Shown here in pieces: positions 13,668 to 25,710 of a DNA stretch of 64,000 nucleotides. Numbering within the stretch: position 1 is the stretch's first letter; each line of letters begins with the position of its first letter. Source of the stretch: Stachybotrys elegans (Eukaryota > Ascomycota > Sordariomycetes > Hypocreales > Stachybotryaceae). The notes beneath the pieces were generated by a model. That model saw only the letters and a list, made by a program, of their open reading frames with translations. It had not been told where the DNA came from and did no database searches. The translations under genes were made by a program, and so were the position numbers. The stretch is taken from NCBI GenBank assembly GCA_020746835.1, contig JAGPNK010000011.1, positions 1,054,001 through 1,118,000 on the forward strand. Reading direction: 5' to 3'.

Positions 13668-14909
13668 ATGAACTACCCTTCACCACGAACTCCCGGATCC
13701 ACCCCGGTCCACGAGTGGGAATATTCCCGAATGTCGTCAGCAACCCCGACCCCGTCGCCTCACAGGCCGACGTGGCTCAACGAGACGCCCCGACGACCTG
13801 CCACCCGCGCCGCCCACAGCCGAGTCAACAGCTACTCGCAGCAATCTTCGGCATTTAGCCCCCGTCCTCCCAAGGACTCTCCGCGCTACAACAGCTCGGG
13901 GGAGTATGCCACGGTTGATGTGAGTGCCAAAAATTCTTCATCTCGCCGGGCCTCCGGGTCCTTCCAACGCCCCTCCAGGCGCGATCGCGGGTACTCGTTT
14001 ACCTATGTCCGGTCTTCCACCCCCTATGGAGAATCCGACGAGGACGAGATCTTCGAGGCTATGGGGCGCACCTTTGTGCTGCCCGCCACCTCTCGCGGCC
14101 GGAGACAACGAGAAAGTGCATCTGACTACGCTGGGGGATGGTACACTAATGCCGGGGACTACGCGCAGGGAGCCACCTACTACGATCCCTCATACGCCCG
14201 GGACTCCTTCTTCGAGTCGACCCAGCCCCAGGCTCAACCTCACGCCCGGCCCCCTACCAGCTTCGGTCACCACCGCCGATCCTCGGCCGCCGTCCCCCAG
14301 CGACCTCAGACTGTCCGCCCGACAGCAGCCAGCAGCACCGTCCGCGCCAAGCCCCCCGTCGCCCGCCAGGCCACTGAGGCGGATGCGAAGCGCCACAAGA
14401 TTCCCCCTGGATATTCGCTCAAGAACTGGGACCCCACCGAGGAGCCCATTCTCCTCCTAGGTAGCGTCTTTGACGCCAATGCCCTCGGCAAGTGGATTTA
14501 CGATTGGACCGTGTACCACGAGGGTGCTGGTTCCCCCATCGCCGAGATTGCCGGCGAGCTCTGGCTCCTCCTCATCAAGTTCAGTGCCAACGTCAAGCGA
14601 GCCAACGACATCGTCGGCAAGGTGCGTACGGCCGCCAACAGGGACCTGGTCGAGGACTTCATCGAGGGCGGAGACCGCTTGATGGAGAGGCTCCGCCACC
14701 TTCTCAAGGCGTGCGAGGCGCCCATGCTCAAGGCCGCCAAGAAGAAGCAGTCTGGCCTTGGCAAGAACGCCGGTGTCGAATTTGTCGACACCCTTTTCGG
14801 ACACGACCGGGAATTCCCCAGGACCGAGAAGTTTATGCAGAACGTGAGGCTCTTCAATCTTCGATTCGATGCCAACTGTGAGGACATTGTCAAGAACCCC
14901 ACCAAATAA
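13668..14909 (+). CDS. Disordered protein with conserved C-terminal helical domain
   Basis: A single exon encodes 413 residues. Residues 1 to about 240 are rich in Ser, Pro, Arg, Tyr and Gln and look intrinsically disordered, with an acidic patch (SDEDEIFEAMG) near residue 125. From about 244 (IPPGYSLKNWDP) to the end the composition changes to a compact, mostly helical domain containing LLLGSVFDANALGKWIYDW and FIEGGDRLMERLRHLL. I know this C-terminal type as a conserved uncharacterised fungal family, sometimes given the unhelpful name vegetative cell wall protein gp1 because of the low-complexity N-terminus; there is no signal peptide or wall motif to support that name. No function is assigned. 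The gene sits alone between gaps of 12.3 kb and 4.1 kb, an isolation often seen for genes with large control regions. Confidence 0.85.
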   Translation: MNYPSPRTPGSTPVHEWEYSRMSSATPTPSPHRPTWLNETPRRPATRAAHSRVNSYSQQSSAFSPRPPKDSPRYNSSGEYATVDVSAKNSSSRRASGSFQRPSRRDRGYSFTYVRSSTPYGESDEDEIFEAMGRTFVLPATSRGRRQRESASDYAGGWYTNAGDYAQGATYYDPSYARDSFFESTQPQAQPHARPPTSFGHHRRSSAAVPQRPQTVRPTAASSTVRAKPPVARQATEADAKRHKIPPGYSLKNWDPTEEPILLLGSVFDANALGKWIYDWTVYHEGAGSPIAEIAGELWLLLIKFSANVKRANDIVGKVRTAANRDLVEDFIEGGDRLMERLRHLLKACEAPMLKAAKKKQSGLGKNAGVEFVDTLFGHDREFPRTEKFMQNVRLFNLRFDANCEDIVKNPTK

Positions 14910-16519
14910 ACAGTGAGCGCATTGTTTCTTTCTTGTTGTCCACATGGCCACGCATGTTTCTCTCTCCCCCGGATCCGAACCAGGCATCCCACAGGAAGAA
15001 GGATGGAACAACAAGCCACTTGCTACCTGGTTCGCCGTTTTTATTTCTCATCGATTTTGTTTATTTCCGTTGTTTTTCCTTTCTCCTTTTTCCGACCGGA
15101 CCTGGAGGCAACCAGCAGAAGACCATGGCGCGCCACACTCGGACAACCGGCTTGTACAATACATGATTTTTTTCCCTCTTGGATTTCCTTTTGGATACCC
15201 CTGTCGCCGTCGGATTTCTTATCCATCTATCAACTCGACCCTTGTTCCCCGGAGAGAAGGAGCTTTGTTGCTTTCTGAAGACCAAGGAGGTTGGCGAAGA
15301 AGAGTGGAGTCGCAGAGCAGAAAAGGAGTGAAGCATTGAGGAATACCCCGAGAGGCTCAACACATAATACTGAGCCACACACGCAACCCCCCCTACCACA
15401 CACAACACTCACCTACACTCATACACATACACACACTACACCACACCACACATGAAGAAGACAAGAGCAAGGGCAACCTGTACTACCAACAAAGCGAAAG
15501 CGGAGGGGGGAACTTGGATACGGGGCATTTTCCTATCTAGAGATACCCAACGTTTCAATTCAGCGTCGCAGAGGGGTAACTGATGAAGGCAGGGCAGGAT
15601 ACAATTTCTTTCTTTGGCATGCATGGACATGGACAGAGGGGTGCGATTGGCACCTCGCACGTCTCGGCCGGAATGGGATTTTTTGTGATCTTTTTCTGGT
15701 TGCATTTGGGAGCGGGCTCTAGAAGGCACGAGCCACGCAAGGAAACACGGGATTTAGAAGGCGGGATACATCTTACTACTACGCAGTAATCGTCTATGAG
15801 CCCACGGGCTTTTCGTTTCGCAGCTATCGTTACAGGTTTTGGCCTGCTCCCACGGGGGCAAGGCGTGGAGCTGGAGTTGGCCGGTGCGGTCTATTAGATA
15901 CCACACGAGCTTTGCTATATAATTCTACTTGCCATTGCGCAACGTCAAGCGATATTCCCTTTGTCAACAAAATATACCTATCTACACAAAAAATACAAAA
16001 TCACAAAAAAAACAATCATTCATTGAGGTGCCTTGTTCTGGTGATAATCGAGATGGAAAGAAGAAAGTGAACGTGTTGACTATGCATGCCTACAGCTCCC
16101 CTCTCTTTGGGCTGGCTGCCGTTGTCAGCCAGCTGCAGCTGAATGTATTGTATCGTGCTGTTGTGCATTGCCATGCATTTGTTCACAGGCGCGTGTGCAT
16201 TTTCCCGCTGACCCCTCACTTCTGCCTGCCTGCAGGGTCAGTCTTGCATGAGAATCATAACAAAACCACCTCTCCATCACAAACATGCGGGGGAGGGTGC
16301 AGGGCAGGGTAGAGCAGCCCATGAGGTCATACTCGGCTCCTCCATCCCCGCCGTCCTGAGGAGAACTAGTTATTGGGGGGTCATGTGTGAAGCAGCCCCC
16401 TTCCCACTTCAACGTCATGTATTCTCATGATGCGACGAGGGAGGCCCATGCGTAGGCGCCTCTGCTGGCCGAGTCATTTTGTCTTGTTTTGTTTTTTCAA
16501 CTCTCAGCCGGGAGGGGAA

Positions 16520-16532
16520 GGGGGGGGGGGGG
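16520..16532. repeat. 13-nt poly-G tract
   Basis: Run of 13 G residues preceded by GGGAGGGGAA, so the local G-rich stretch is about 25 nt. Confidence 0.85.
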
Positions 16533-17531
16533 TCAAAGCAGGGAAACCCCCATGTTGGGAGATTCACGGCGGTTGTGAATGAGGGGTTGGGATTGCACAG
16601 TTGGGCGATACTGTGTCCGGGGATGTAAGTGAGGGGTGGGTAAATAACATTGCTGGGAGCATTTAATAAGCTGTGTGATTATTTCTTTTTCTTTCCTTTT
16701 TTTTTTCTTCTTCCTTTTTGTTGTTTTTTGCGCGCAGCTTGTATCGTGTTGTTTGAGTCCAACGACTAAGTTATTCCTGGCATGGAATGCTGCCACCCTG
16801 TACCATGACTTTTCACGCTGGCATTTTGATGGGTTGTCATTTCACTAGCATTTGATTGAAGCAGGATGGTAAAATAATACAAAATAGTACATTCTGATTT
16901 AATTAAACATCTCGTTTTACATAATGAATAGGTGCCATTTCAGTTGTTGTTTTCACGTGTTCTTTTGTAGTCTAGTCGATGTTAGATTATTGATGCCCAA
17001 CACCACCATCTAAGGCATTAGCCTAGCACAACGAAACTTAGACTATCCCATCCGCCTGATAAGTCTCAGTCATATTGAAACCCCGCTGAGAAACAATAGA
17101 ACAGGACAAGGCGCAGTAGTCTGACGAGCTCCAGCTGATATGCACAAGCCTGCTGATATCATCCACGCATGTACGCATGTCTTAGGCACATGAAAAAAGA
17201 AAAAAAGGAGAAAAGAAGAGGGAAAACGCCCGCACGTATGTCACAGTGCGCCCTTGCGGCTGAGAGTGATAAAAAAAAAAGGCAGAGCACATGCAAGACA
17301 CCAGCCCCTGTGCAACATTGATGTGACGAGGGGCTGCCGGGCGGCTAACACGAGCCAATCCCCTCGCTGCCAGGAAATCCAGAGAGAGAGATAGAGAGGC
17401 TGGTGGTGTATGCCACGTGTTGGGGGCTGCTGCTGAGTCCTGACCGAGCCCCCCCATTTCCCTCGCTGCCTGCTCTGCTCTCCTTAGACGCACTCCCCCT
17501 CCAAGTCTGAGCAGTTCGTTGGACGGAAGCA

Positions 17532-17555
17532 GGGGGGGGAGGGAGGGAGGGAGGG
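17532..17555 (+). repeat. GGGA repeat, G-quadruplex motif
   Basis: G8 followed by four GGG blocks separated by single A residues. This meets the usual rule for an intramolecular G-quadruplex with one-base loops, the most stable class. A CT tract lies 80 nt downstream. Confidence 0.8.
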
Positions 17556-17634
17556 TTGCATCGCGTTTACCGTTCTGGGATAATCGTGGACTTGCGCGAA
17601 GGATTGCCGTGTGCTTGCCCGCCCCCTCCTTTTT

Positions 17635-17664
17635 CTCTCTCTCTCTCTCTCTGCCTCTCTCTTT
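17635..17664. repeat. CT dinucleotide repeat
   Basis: Nine uninterrupted CT units (17635-17652), a GC break, then CTCTCTC and a short T run. Confidence 0.85.
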
Positions 17665-19051
17665 TATCTTCTCATCTCATTCCTCCCGTCTGACGGGCGG
17701 AGAGGGGCCCAAAGTTCCCTGTCAGACGAGGGTCCAAAATTGGAAATCTGGCGGATCGAACGAGCCCGCCGCCCGCACTGGCTATGGCATTACTTTTTTA
17801 CGATGGTCATGGAGGGCAGGCAATTGTAGAGATGTGAGGGATGTTTTGGAGCGGGCGGACATGCTGTTTTCGCTCTCGGTCACTGCAACCCGCGGCTGCT
17901 TTTGAACCATGGTCCGCGAAGGTGCGCAAGGACGAATGGTATCATGTGAAAGCCGACACAAGGCTTTCTCTACATCATCTTTTCCCATCTGCCTGCCTGC
18001 CCGCTTCTCTGCCTGCCGTCTTTCGTGCATGCGCGGGGCATCTCTGTCCCATTGCTGTGCGCCCTCACAGCCATGATATGCGGTCATTGTATCCGTACCT
18101 ATGCAACGCTGACTGCATCGATGTTCCCCTCTCCTTTGGTAGCCCCCAACCAGAGTCACACCCTCCCTTTTCGCAATGTGATTCCAGAAAAAGCATATTT
18201 TCTGCATTACTTATGCATGCGACACATCCACCGCGCAGCCCAAGCCCCGACGCGCCCACGTAAGCGCGCACCTTGCACGCAGCCAACAGCATGGGAGGAT
18301 GACGGAGGTCCGGCGGTTGGGCGGCACAACGATACACGTCTCCAGCCGCAGGCAGATCACCCGTGGGAAACTTTGGGAGGCTTACGTGACTCTATTATTG
18401 ACTGGGACGGCCCGACTGTGGCACTGGGCACGCAGCAGCCCACGTTTCCTCGTGGATGGTGGCCCTGGGCGGCGCATGTCCGTGTTGCGAAGGAGCTTCC
18501 GGGGTCCGGAGTGGGTCGGCGCCGTGTTGAACCCATCCGAAGCATGGACGCATCGGAGAGGGATAGGTTGATGTTTTACTTGGATGTCTGTCCAATATAG
18601 TGGCAGCCACCGAACACTATGAGAGATCTCACAGCTTGAACTCGGGCCTTTGTGGTTCGGCCAGTCCATTACCCTGAACGGCAGCCGGAGGGATAATCTC
18701 GTTGTTTCCCCTACTATTCATGGCTGCTTCTTAACTCCGGGGGCACTGGAACTACTCTTACTGTTTGGTGATATCAGCCCTGATCCACTAATGCCTTGCC
18801 TCATATTGGATACTCTTCTCATCATGATGATATGAGACGATGGGAAAAGCTTGGTGAGGAGCAAAGTCCCGACTTATCACCATGAGATCCTGTCGGAAGA
18901 CATATGCCGCGTCAAGACCAAGAGCGAATAGTGACATGAACGTACTTTGTTGAGGATGGAGTGTAATGTACTCAGTTATCGAGTATGTTCCTCTGTCTAC
19001 CTCAACGACGAAGCAACAGAACAGACCAACGTATAAAATGACATATTCCAA

Positions 19052-19714
19052 CTATTTCCACACACTAGAACTCTCAGCACCAGACTTCTTGCCCTCTTGA
19101 TACACCTCGCTCAATCCAGCATACAAGCCCTTGACCCTCTCAATCTCCGCCGTCCATCGCCTCTTCTCCTCCTCGCCCTCCACACCAGCGACCAGGTCCT
19201 GGAACGACCGCGCCTCAAAGAACTTATTGCTGCGGTTATACAACGGCCGCGCCTCCATCTGCTCTGCCGTCTCCGCCCCCTTCACCCGGAACACCTCCTG
19301 CAAGATGTCGATGTCGTACGGGATGGCGAACAGATCGCGGCTGTCCTCGTACGTGAAGAGATAGTACACCTCGCGGAAGCCAGACCAGGCGATGCCGCTG
19401 AGGCACAGGCTGCACGGCTCGTGCGTCGCCAGGAAGACGCAGTCGGTGCGCGGATGGGGCCGCGTCTCCGCGCTGGGGAAGTCGACGGTGAAGAACTGCT
19501 GGATGCAGTTGATCTCGCCGTGCAGCAGCGGGGACACGCGCTCGTTGTTGGTGGCGACGGTCAGCGGTGCGAGGGTGCCGCGCGACAGAATAGCGGCGCC
19601 GAAGACCTTGGAACCGGACGAGACGCCGTCCCGTGTAAGTGGGATGATGGCTCTCTCGATGGTGGTGAGGAGCGAGGAGAGAAGCTCCGTGGATGTTGGC
19701 TCAGCTGAGGACAT
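19052..19714 (-). CDS. Cytidine/deoxycytidylate deaminase-like zinc protein
   Basis: A single exon encodes 220 residues. The zinc-binding deaminase signature is complete: HGE at residues 65-67 (His ligand and catalytic Glu) and PCSLC at 100-104 (two Cys ligands). This is the H-x-E ... P-C-x-x-C pattern of the CDA/dCMP/guanine/tRNA-adenosine deaminase superfamily. The spacing and the HEPCSLCLSGIAWSGF segment place it among fungal deaminases of unknown substrate. The frame stays open 49 codons further upstream, but I chose the ATG at 19714: its context (ATCACCATGTC) is good, conservation begins there, and a TATA-like ATATATAT lies about 65 nt upstream, inside that extension. It is divergent from the METTL21-like gene across 466 bp. 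Confidence 0.85.
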   Translation of the reverse strand: MSSAEPTSTELLSSLLTTIERAIIPLTRDGVSSGSKVFGAAILSRGTLAPLTVATNNERVSPLLHGEINCIQQFFTVDFPSAETRPHPRTDCVFLATHEPCSLCLSGIAWSGFREVYYLFTYEDSRDLFAIPYDIDILQEVFRVKGAETAEQMEARPLYNRSNKFFEARSFQDLVAGVEGEEEKRRWTAEIERVKGLYAGLSEVYQEGKKSGAESSSVWK

Positions 19715-19774
19715 GGTGATCTGGCTGGGGATTTGGATGGAAGTAGTTGCCGTTGATTGAGCGGAAGGCACCAC

Positions 19775-19782
19775 ATATATAT
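19775..19782 (-). promoter_or_regulatory. TATA-like element of the deaminase gene
   Basis: ATATATAT, reading TATATATGTGG on the minus strand, 61-68 nt upstream of the chosen ATG. It supports the shorter protein start. Confidence 0.45.
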
Positions 19783-20180
19783 CAACTATCATGAATGGGA
19801 TTCCTCTCTCAAGTTGATGGTTCCTCGGAGGTGACCGTTCTGTATCCGGCGACCTCCGCACGAGAGTTTTGGCCGACTCGAACCGTTACCCTAACTGTCA
19901 ACACTAGTAGGCTGGTGGTATTTTCGATAGATATCTCTCAAGCTGAACTAACTGTACCCGTTAGCATCCAAGCTGAAAGGACCTGACGGCCATTGCGCTG
20001 ATAACAATGTCCAAGCCGATGACTAAGCACTGATATTTTCTCGATGCCATCTCCACTGCGTTTGTTCAGACTTTGTCCAGTTTTCCGGTGTTGACATGAT
20101 TGGATAGGCATGCACAACCGACATCATATCAGCTTCGCATAACCAGATCAGTTGACGGAGGGAAGGCGTGTCTATTCATC

Positions 20181-21329
20181 ATGCACTACATCCGGCTCCT
20201 GCGATCCCCGAAGCTGGCGGGCCCAGCCGGCAATCCTCATGTAGAACTCGCCTTCACCATCACCACAGATCTGGGAGACTCCTTTCTCTACCCAGAAGAG
20301 CCACTCAGCCTATCAATATCGATCCACACATCAAGCGCAGCCGGGAATCTTCAATGGCGGTATCCAAGCCAGCTGTCGTGGCAGAGCGGCATGCGTATCG
20401 CAAAGCCCAAAGTCGGCATCCCACGGCCCGTGCAGATGGCCCTGAAAGCGGGACACAGGGTTGAGCTCACCATCGGTGCTGAAGGAGACTACCAAGCAGC
20501 CGGAGTCCAAGGAATAATGAGGGCTGCTGACTGTGGCTTGGTCATGCCTGTCTGGACGTGTCTGCACCAGGATGGCGATGGGGATGTGGACGTGTCCACG
20601 CGCAGGATTTCATTGGGAAGGGAAGGACCTCTGGACGGGGCATATTTGGAAGTGGAGGAAGAGATTGGAGAGAGCATCGCGAGACATATCTGGGACGCAG
20701 GCGTGGTTGCGTTCTGCGCCGTCACAACGCTCTTCTTCCCCCAAACTCACGCATCCCCGCCGGTCCTGCAGATGCCGCGCCTACGAGAGACGCTCACGAC
20801 GAACGAACCCCTCAATGTCATAGAGATTGGGTGTGGCGTGGGCATCCTCGGCATCGGCTTTGCGTCCGTGTGCGCCGCGCCCTGCACTATTCTCTTGACG
20901 GACCTCGAGGAGGCTGAGAGCCGCACGCGCTCCAACATTGCCCGATGGCAGCAGCAGCAGCGCAGCCCTACTGCAGCCCAACTCACCTATGAGAACCTCG
21001 ACTGGGAGGATGGGAGGGAGGGCCGTTTCGGGCCGCAGGTCTGCAGCCGGCGCTGGGACGTCGTCATGATCAGCGACTGCACGTATAACGTTGACATGCT
21101 GCCGGCACTTGTCGAAACGTTATCCGCCCTGCATGTTTCCAACATGAGCCACTCAAAACACCCCTCACGCGTGTTTCTGGCGACGAAGCCGCGTCACGAG
21201 TCGGAGCGCGCGCTGTTCCAGCTCATGGACCAGCACGGCTGGGGCACAGTTGAGCACCAGGTCCTCCCGCTGCCCGTGTTGGGCGCCGAGGCTGAGTCGG
21301 TAGAGCTGTACCTTTTCGAGAAGGTTTGA
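20181..21329 (+). CDS. METTL21-type (Methyltransf_16) protein methyltransferase
   Basis: A single exon encodes 382 residues from the ATG at 20181; the frame extends 27 codons upstream, but MHYIRLLRSPKL is the natural family start. Motif I (IEIGCGVGILGIGFAS) lies at about residues 215-228, the acidic motif (LLTDLEEAE) follows, and the SDCTYNVDMLPAL motif at about 297-309 corresponds to the D-x-x-Y signature of the seven-beta-strand METTL21/FAM86 lysine methyltransferases. The N-terminal 190 residues form the extra beta-rich region seen in fungal members. The likely role is methylation of lysine in a non-histone protein such as a chaperone or elongation factor; the substrate cannot be read from sequence. 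There is no signal peptide, so it is probably cytosolic or nuclear. Confidence 0.85.
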   Translation: MHYIRLLRSPKLAGPAGNPHVELAFTITTDLGDSFLYPEEPLSLSISIHTSSAAGNLQWRYPSQLSWQSGMRIAKPKVGIPRPVQMALKAGHRVELTIGAEGDYQAAGVQGIMRAADCGLVMPVWTCLHQDGDGDVDVSTRRISLGREGPLDGAYLEVEEEIGESIARHIWDAGVVAFCAVTTLFFPQTHASPPVLQMPRLRETLTTNEPLNVIEIGCGVGILGIGFASVCAAPCTILLTDLEEAESRTRSNIARWQQQQRSPTAAQLTYENLDWEDGREGRFGPQVCSRRWDVVMISDCTYNVDMLPALVETLSALHVSNMSHSKHPSRVFLATKPRHESERALFQLMDQHGWGTVEHQVLPLPVLGAEAESVELYLFEKV

Positions 21330-24300
21330 TTCGTTGGGCCTGTCGTGCAGCACCCGACGACGCGGGCATCACTCGCTGCCTCTGCTGCAGCGCATTATTA
21401 TGCCGACTCGCAGCTCATGCCATGCATCCTGCATGACTTCCTCTCTTACGGATGGAGAGGGGAGTATGCGTATCAACGCATAGCGTCACAGTATGGCTGC
21501 ACGGTGCTGCGGCGGCGGTGAGCTGGACACTCCCATTCGGCCCATCCCCTGATTCCCGACTGTATGGCTCGGACCGTGGACGGTCCTCCAGGCACGTTCT
21601 ACCCCGCATGCCGCTTGCCGCCGGCATGCTGCGCTTCGGCCTGACGAGGCCTGATGCTGGCTGGGAGAAGGGCCCCCTCCCATCGTCGCGCGTCGGAGGG
21701 TGAGACGGGTGCAGTCGAAGGCTAGGAACCGCGGCGACCTACAGGTCTATCTATGGCTGTCGGAGCTGTATCGCGTGACCAGGTTTTTGAGGTCCTGCAG
21801 GACGTGGGCGATTGGGTAGGGGGCGCACATGATCCGACCAGTTGGCACAGGGCGGTATCGTTGAGACAATCTTGGAAAGCGATTGGCTGGCCGAGAAGCG
21901 AAGAAGCCTCCCACCGTGGAGACCGAACAAGCCGGCTGCGAGCATACCGGGCATGCCCTTCCTACTTATGAATGGAGGAAAGGCGGTAATATCTCTGCGG
22001 AGGAGAAAATGAAGGCTCTGAGACACCAATAGTCCTCCTCATAGCCCACTGCAGCGTTGCAAACCACTGGATATCAACCTCGCCGATACCGATCTCTGGT
22101 AGCACATTGACCCATGAGGTCGGGGCTTACAACGCGGGTTCCAGCAGTAAGGAGCTGGTACGTTACGCCAACCAACTTGCGAGCTGGTCGTGGAAAAAAG
22201 AACAAGACAATGCAGGCCCTCATACCAGGAAGGGGGGGAGAGGCCCGTTTGTCACTCTTACACTGCATTACATGGCATCCGGAGAGAGTCAGAGGTGATG
22301 TCGGATCGGCCATCTGGCTTGCCAGAGATCAACACACCTGATCACTAATTTGGCCTTTAATATCCTGTACCGTAGTGCTAGACCTCTTGTCGATTTGTCG
22401 CTGGATTGTTTTGAAGCTGTTACATTTGTCCTGGGTGGGGGGAGCCAAGCATTGATATCTATGAATAGTCGAGCGGGAACACAGACCGCACAGATGGCTT
22501 TGTTGGCAAAGTTTCACCATGAGATCCATACCGCACTCAACGTAGCCCTGATTTGTGAGGGCGATGAGCGAAGGGTAGCCGTGTAGAACCTGTCCTGTAT
22601 CGTGAAACCAACAAACAGAGACAACGGCATATTCGTCACGATGAGTAAGACGCTGCGACAGGGGCAACGGCCACGCAAGTCATCTCTCGTGTATGGCAGG
22701 GATACTGCGTTCCCGTATGTACATGCATACATACACAAGGTATACATATGCAGGCGCAATGACAGTTGGGACTACGACCAGGGCTGTAAGGCGAGAATGT
22801 CACCTCGGGCCCTGGCTCTCGCTCGGCACTGGTAGAAAGAAGATGCGGCCGCGATTGGTAGCGACTGGCAGAAAGGGACAGGGCTCGGTCTGAAGCCGGC
22901 GTCAGAACGCACATACCTGCCCAACAAGGCAGTGGGCGGCTCAGACAAGCGAGACAGTGCCGCGGCGTTGGATAAGACAACGGGAGGGTAGCCGAACGCC
23001 GAACACGCGGTAGCCTACAACTGTTGATGGACGTGGAATATACGCCATATGGAAAGGGCCATCTTTTCCCCAGAGGTCGCTGGTCGGTTCGGTAGGCTAT
23101 CAGGCCGAGTTGACTAATGCTATGGCGGGCTTCTGGCAAATCGGAAATTTCACCCCGGGCAGACAGGGATTAGGGGACAATGTGAATGCCGTCGGGCAGG
23201 GCTGTGTGCGGGAGGATAGGAAGCAATTTGTAAGCTGGGGCGGGCGGGCAACCTTCAACGATTGTGCGCATTGTGCTTGGTTTCAAGGAGAGAGAATATC
23301 GCTGAGCAGGTCGGAACACGGAGTCTGACAGCGACCCTCCACCTCCACTGTATTGCAAGGAGTAGGCTTCGGATATGGCCCACTGGGAGCTCCGCTTCAC
23401 CGTTGGTATAATCAAACTCCACCGTATCCAGGCAATATCAGCCATCAATGGGGACGAGAGCACAGATACGGAGTACGAGAGCAGAGATGAGGGCCGTCTT
23501 GGCCCTGCGGGTCAATCTGACTGTCTGTTGGTGCAAGTAAACAAGGGTGACGACGACAACGCCCGCTGACAGCTCAAAGGCAGAAAGGAGCAAGACGGCA
23601 AAGTGCAATTGTTGCCGTCATGAAGAAGCAGATACAGGGGCCAAGCGGGTGTAGAAGGGTAAGGTAAGGTAAGGTTCCTTGTGGAGAGAGGCAGATGTAA
23701 TCTTAGCAATCTGACCCAAGAGGCTTTCCCCTTCTTTTTTACTTTCTTTTCGCTCTCCTTTAAGGCCATGGCGATGAATTGAATGAAAATAAATGCATGA
23801 AACTGGTGGGACACTTGATAACGATACTCGGGTTGTAACAAGATCCCGTAGCGGGTCCGCCATGGATGACAATGATCGACAATACCCTCTTTCTATCCAC
23901 TGTAATTTTTTTCTTTCTTTTTTCCCCTCCAGACTGATGGTAATAATGGATTCCGGTGGAGAAGAGACAAAGTACCGGTTCCCTCCCAGCGCCAGGGCTG
24001 TGGTCGCTATTCGTCTGACGGTAATGTAGTGGTGAGGCACAGTGACTCATGATTGTTCATCTGAGGCAGGCAACAAGGTGGTTTGGCGCTGTGCTCACCG
24101 GTGTGACTCCTCGGCCGGATGATGGATGGATGCATTGTGCATTTCGTCGTTGGCCGTGGTGCAACTTGATTGGGTACCCCTCGTCCAACGACGCCACCCA
24201 ATCGCCAATTAAGTTTTGGCCCATGACGCAGTGCCGCGCCTTTTCCCGGACGCGTCTGACTCGTTGGATGCTGAAGCCGATCACAACCATCTCAAAGGGC

Positions 24301-25710
24301 GTACCAGTACACATTTTAGAGTGATGATTAGCATGTGCATTAATATTAGAGTTTAGATATATGGATATGGATCTACGGATACCAACACAGGTATCTCTGA
24401 GGCATGATCTTTCCCTAACGTTTAGTAGGAATACCTACTCTTTGGTTAGCCCCCTGCAAAGTATAGATACCTTGTATGCAACACTGTCGGTGTTCGGAGG
24501 TCCAAGATGTGCGGGGTGTATCTTGCGTGTAGTTGTACAGCTCGTCGCAAGGCAAGATCCGGCTATAATTGTGACGGAGTTAGTAGCAGACTTGCCGTGG
24601 AAGCTCGTGTGAATCGGGGGTGCATGGATCCCTGTGCGCATGCGCCGTGGCTTTGATTGACGACGTAACGTCCGCCATCCCCGGGGCTCCTCTTGGTGTG
24701 AGATTGGTAATCCGGTTCATTAGCCTGCTTGGGCACCGGCCAGTCAACAAAAGATCAGGGACAGGAACAGATGAGGAACAAAATGGGGCTCATAACCCAC
24801 CCGGCCCACGTGCTAAACCACCTCAGGTCTTAACTTTGAGTAGCGTGGCCTGCCGCCAACGGGCCAAGCCGTTTGCTGGTGAATGTACGGAGTACCGAGT
24901 TGCAGATTGCGGATTGCTGGTTGCGATTTTGACTGCGAGGCTGGGAGCGTTACGCGGTGGTGCCGCATCGACGCCAAGTCGCAATCGGTGGTTTTACCCA
25001 CGTACTCGTACATATGTACCTACTTATGATGCTTGGCGAGGCAAGAGGCAGGAGGCAACTTTCCTCATCACGCATCCCTGATGGGACGGGCAGACAAGCA
25101 TCCTCATCAATGGTGGGGCCGTGGGCCCTGCTCCTGTTGCTCCTTGTACTGGTAAGCCGGGCAGTATGTAACTGGTAGCCCCAGCGCTCTTGCATTTTGG
25201 CACGTTTGGGGGAACCTACGGAGCAGGTACGGAGTAGCTGTGGATCCACCTCTTTTTCCTAGACCCTCTGGCACCCACTATCAAAGGGTCAAGATCGCCT
25301 CGAGCTCGTCTCCGGGGTCTATCTCGGCCGTTTATCTATCGTGCCCTGCCCGTGCCCTCAACTTTTTCTTCCCCTTCCCGTTCTCCTTCTTGGACACCTT
25401 CGTTGACCTCTTCTGTGCTCTGTCGCCTTGGCTTCCTTGTCCTCGGCGCTTCAGCCAGATTGGTAGTAGGCAGTCACTTCTTTCTCGTCTCTCTCTCTCT
25501 ATAATACCTTCACGGTTATTAATCGCCGCCATCCCACCTTTCCCTTGTCTACGCCTTCGATATACCCGTGGTCGAAATTGCCTTTTCGCTCTTGTACCGC
25601 CGCGCCGAACGCCCGCATTTCTGTTACCTATTAGCATATTCCGAAATCAATACACCGCCGTCAGTCTCCTTAGTACAATTTCGCCGTCTCGTTTCCTGTA
25701 AACTGCCCCA
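21330..25710. other. Intergenic region upstream of the ABC transporter
   Basis: About 4.4 kb with no convincing gene. Three copies of the 9-mer TACGGAGTA occur (23467-23475, 24886-24894, 25228-25236). A GGTAA pentamer array (23658-23675) is present. The last 350 bases before 25711 are pyrimidine-rich, as expected for the transcription start and leader of the transporter gene. I see no exact match to the yeast pleiotropic drug response element TCCGYGGA. Minus-strand frames around 22636-23139 and 23618-24040 are low-complexity shadows without motifs. Confidence 0.55.
23658..23675. repeat. GGTAA pentamer array
   Basis: Three full copies of GGTAA and a partial fourth, isolated in non-coding sequence. 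Confidence 0.7.

Larger units (their letters stand above)
14910..19051. other. Intergenic stretch without recognisable gene
   Basis: About 4.1 kb between the 413-residue gene and the 3' end of the deaminase gene. The first few hundred bases are T-rich and probably 3' untranslated sequence. A G13 tract, a G-quadruplex-like block and a CT repeat are listed separately. The longest open frame (18025-18600, plus) has no protein-like character. Confidence 0.55.

Noticed and set aside
18025..18600. 191-codon plus-strand frame
   Set aside because: Erratic composition rich in His, Arg, Trp and Pro, no recognisable domain, no good start context.
20100..20180. Upstream in-frame extension of the METTL21-like gene
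   Set aside because: The 27 extra codons lack conservation character, while MHYIRLLRSP at 20181 is the typical family N-terminus.
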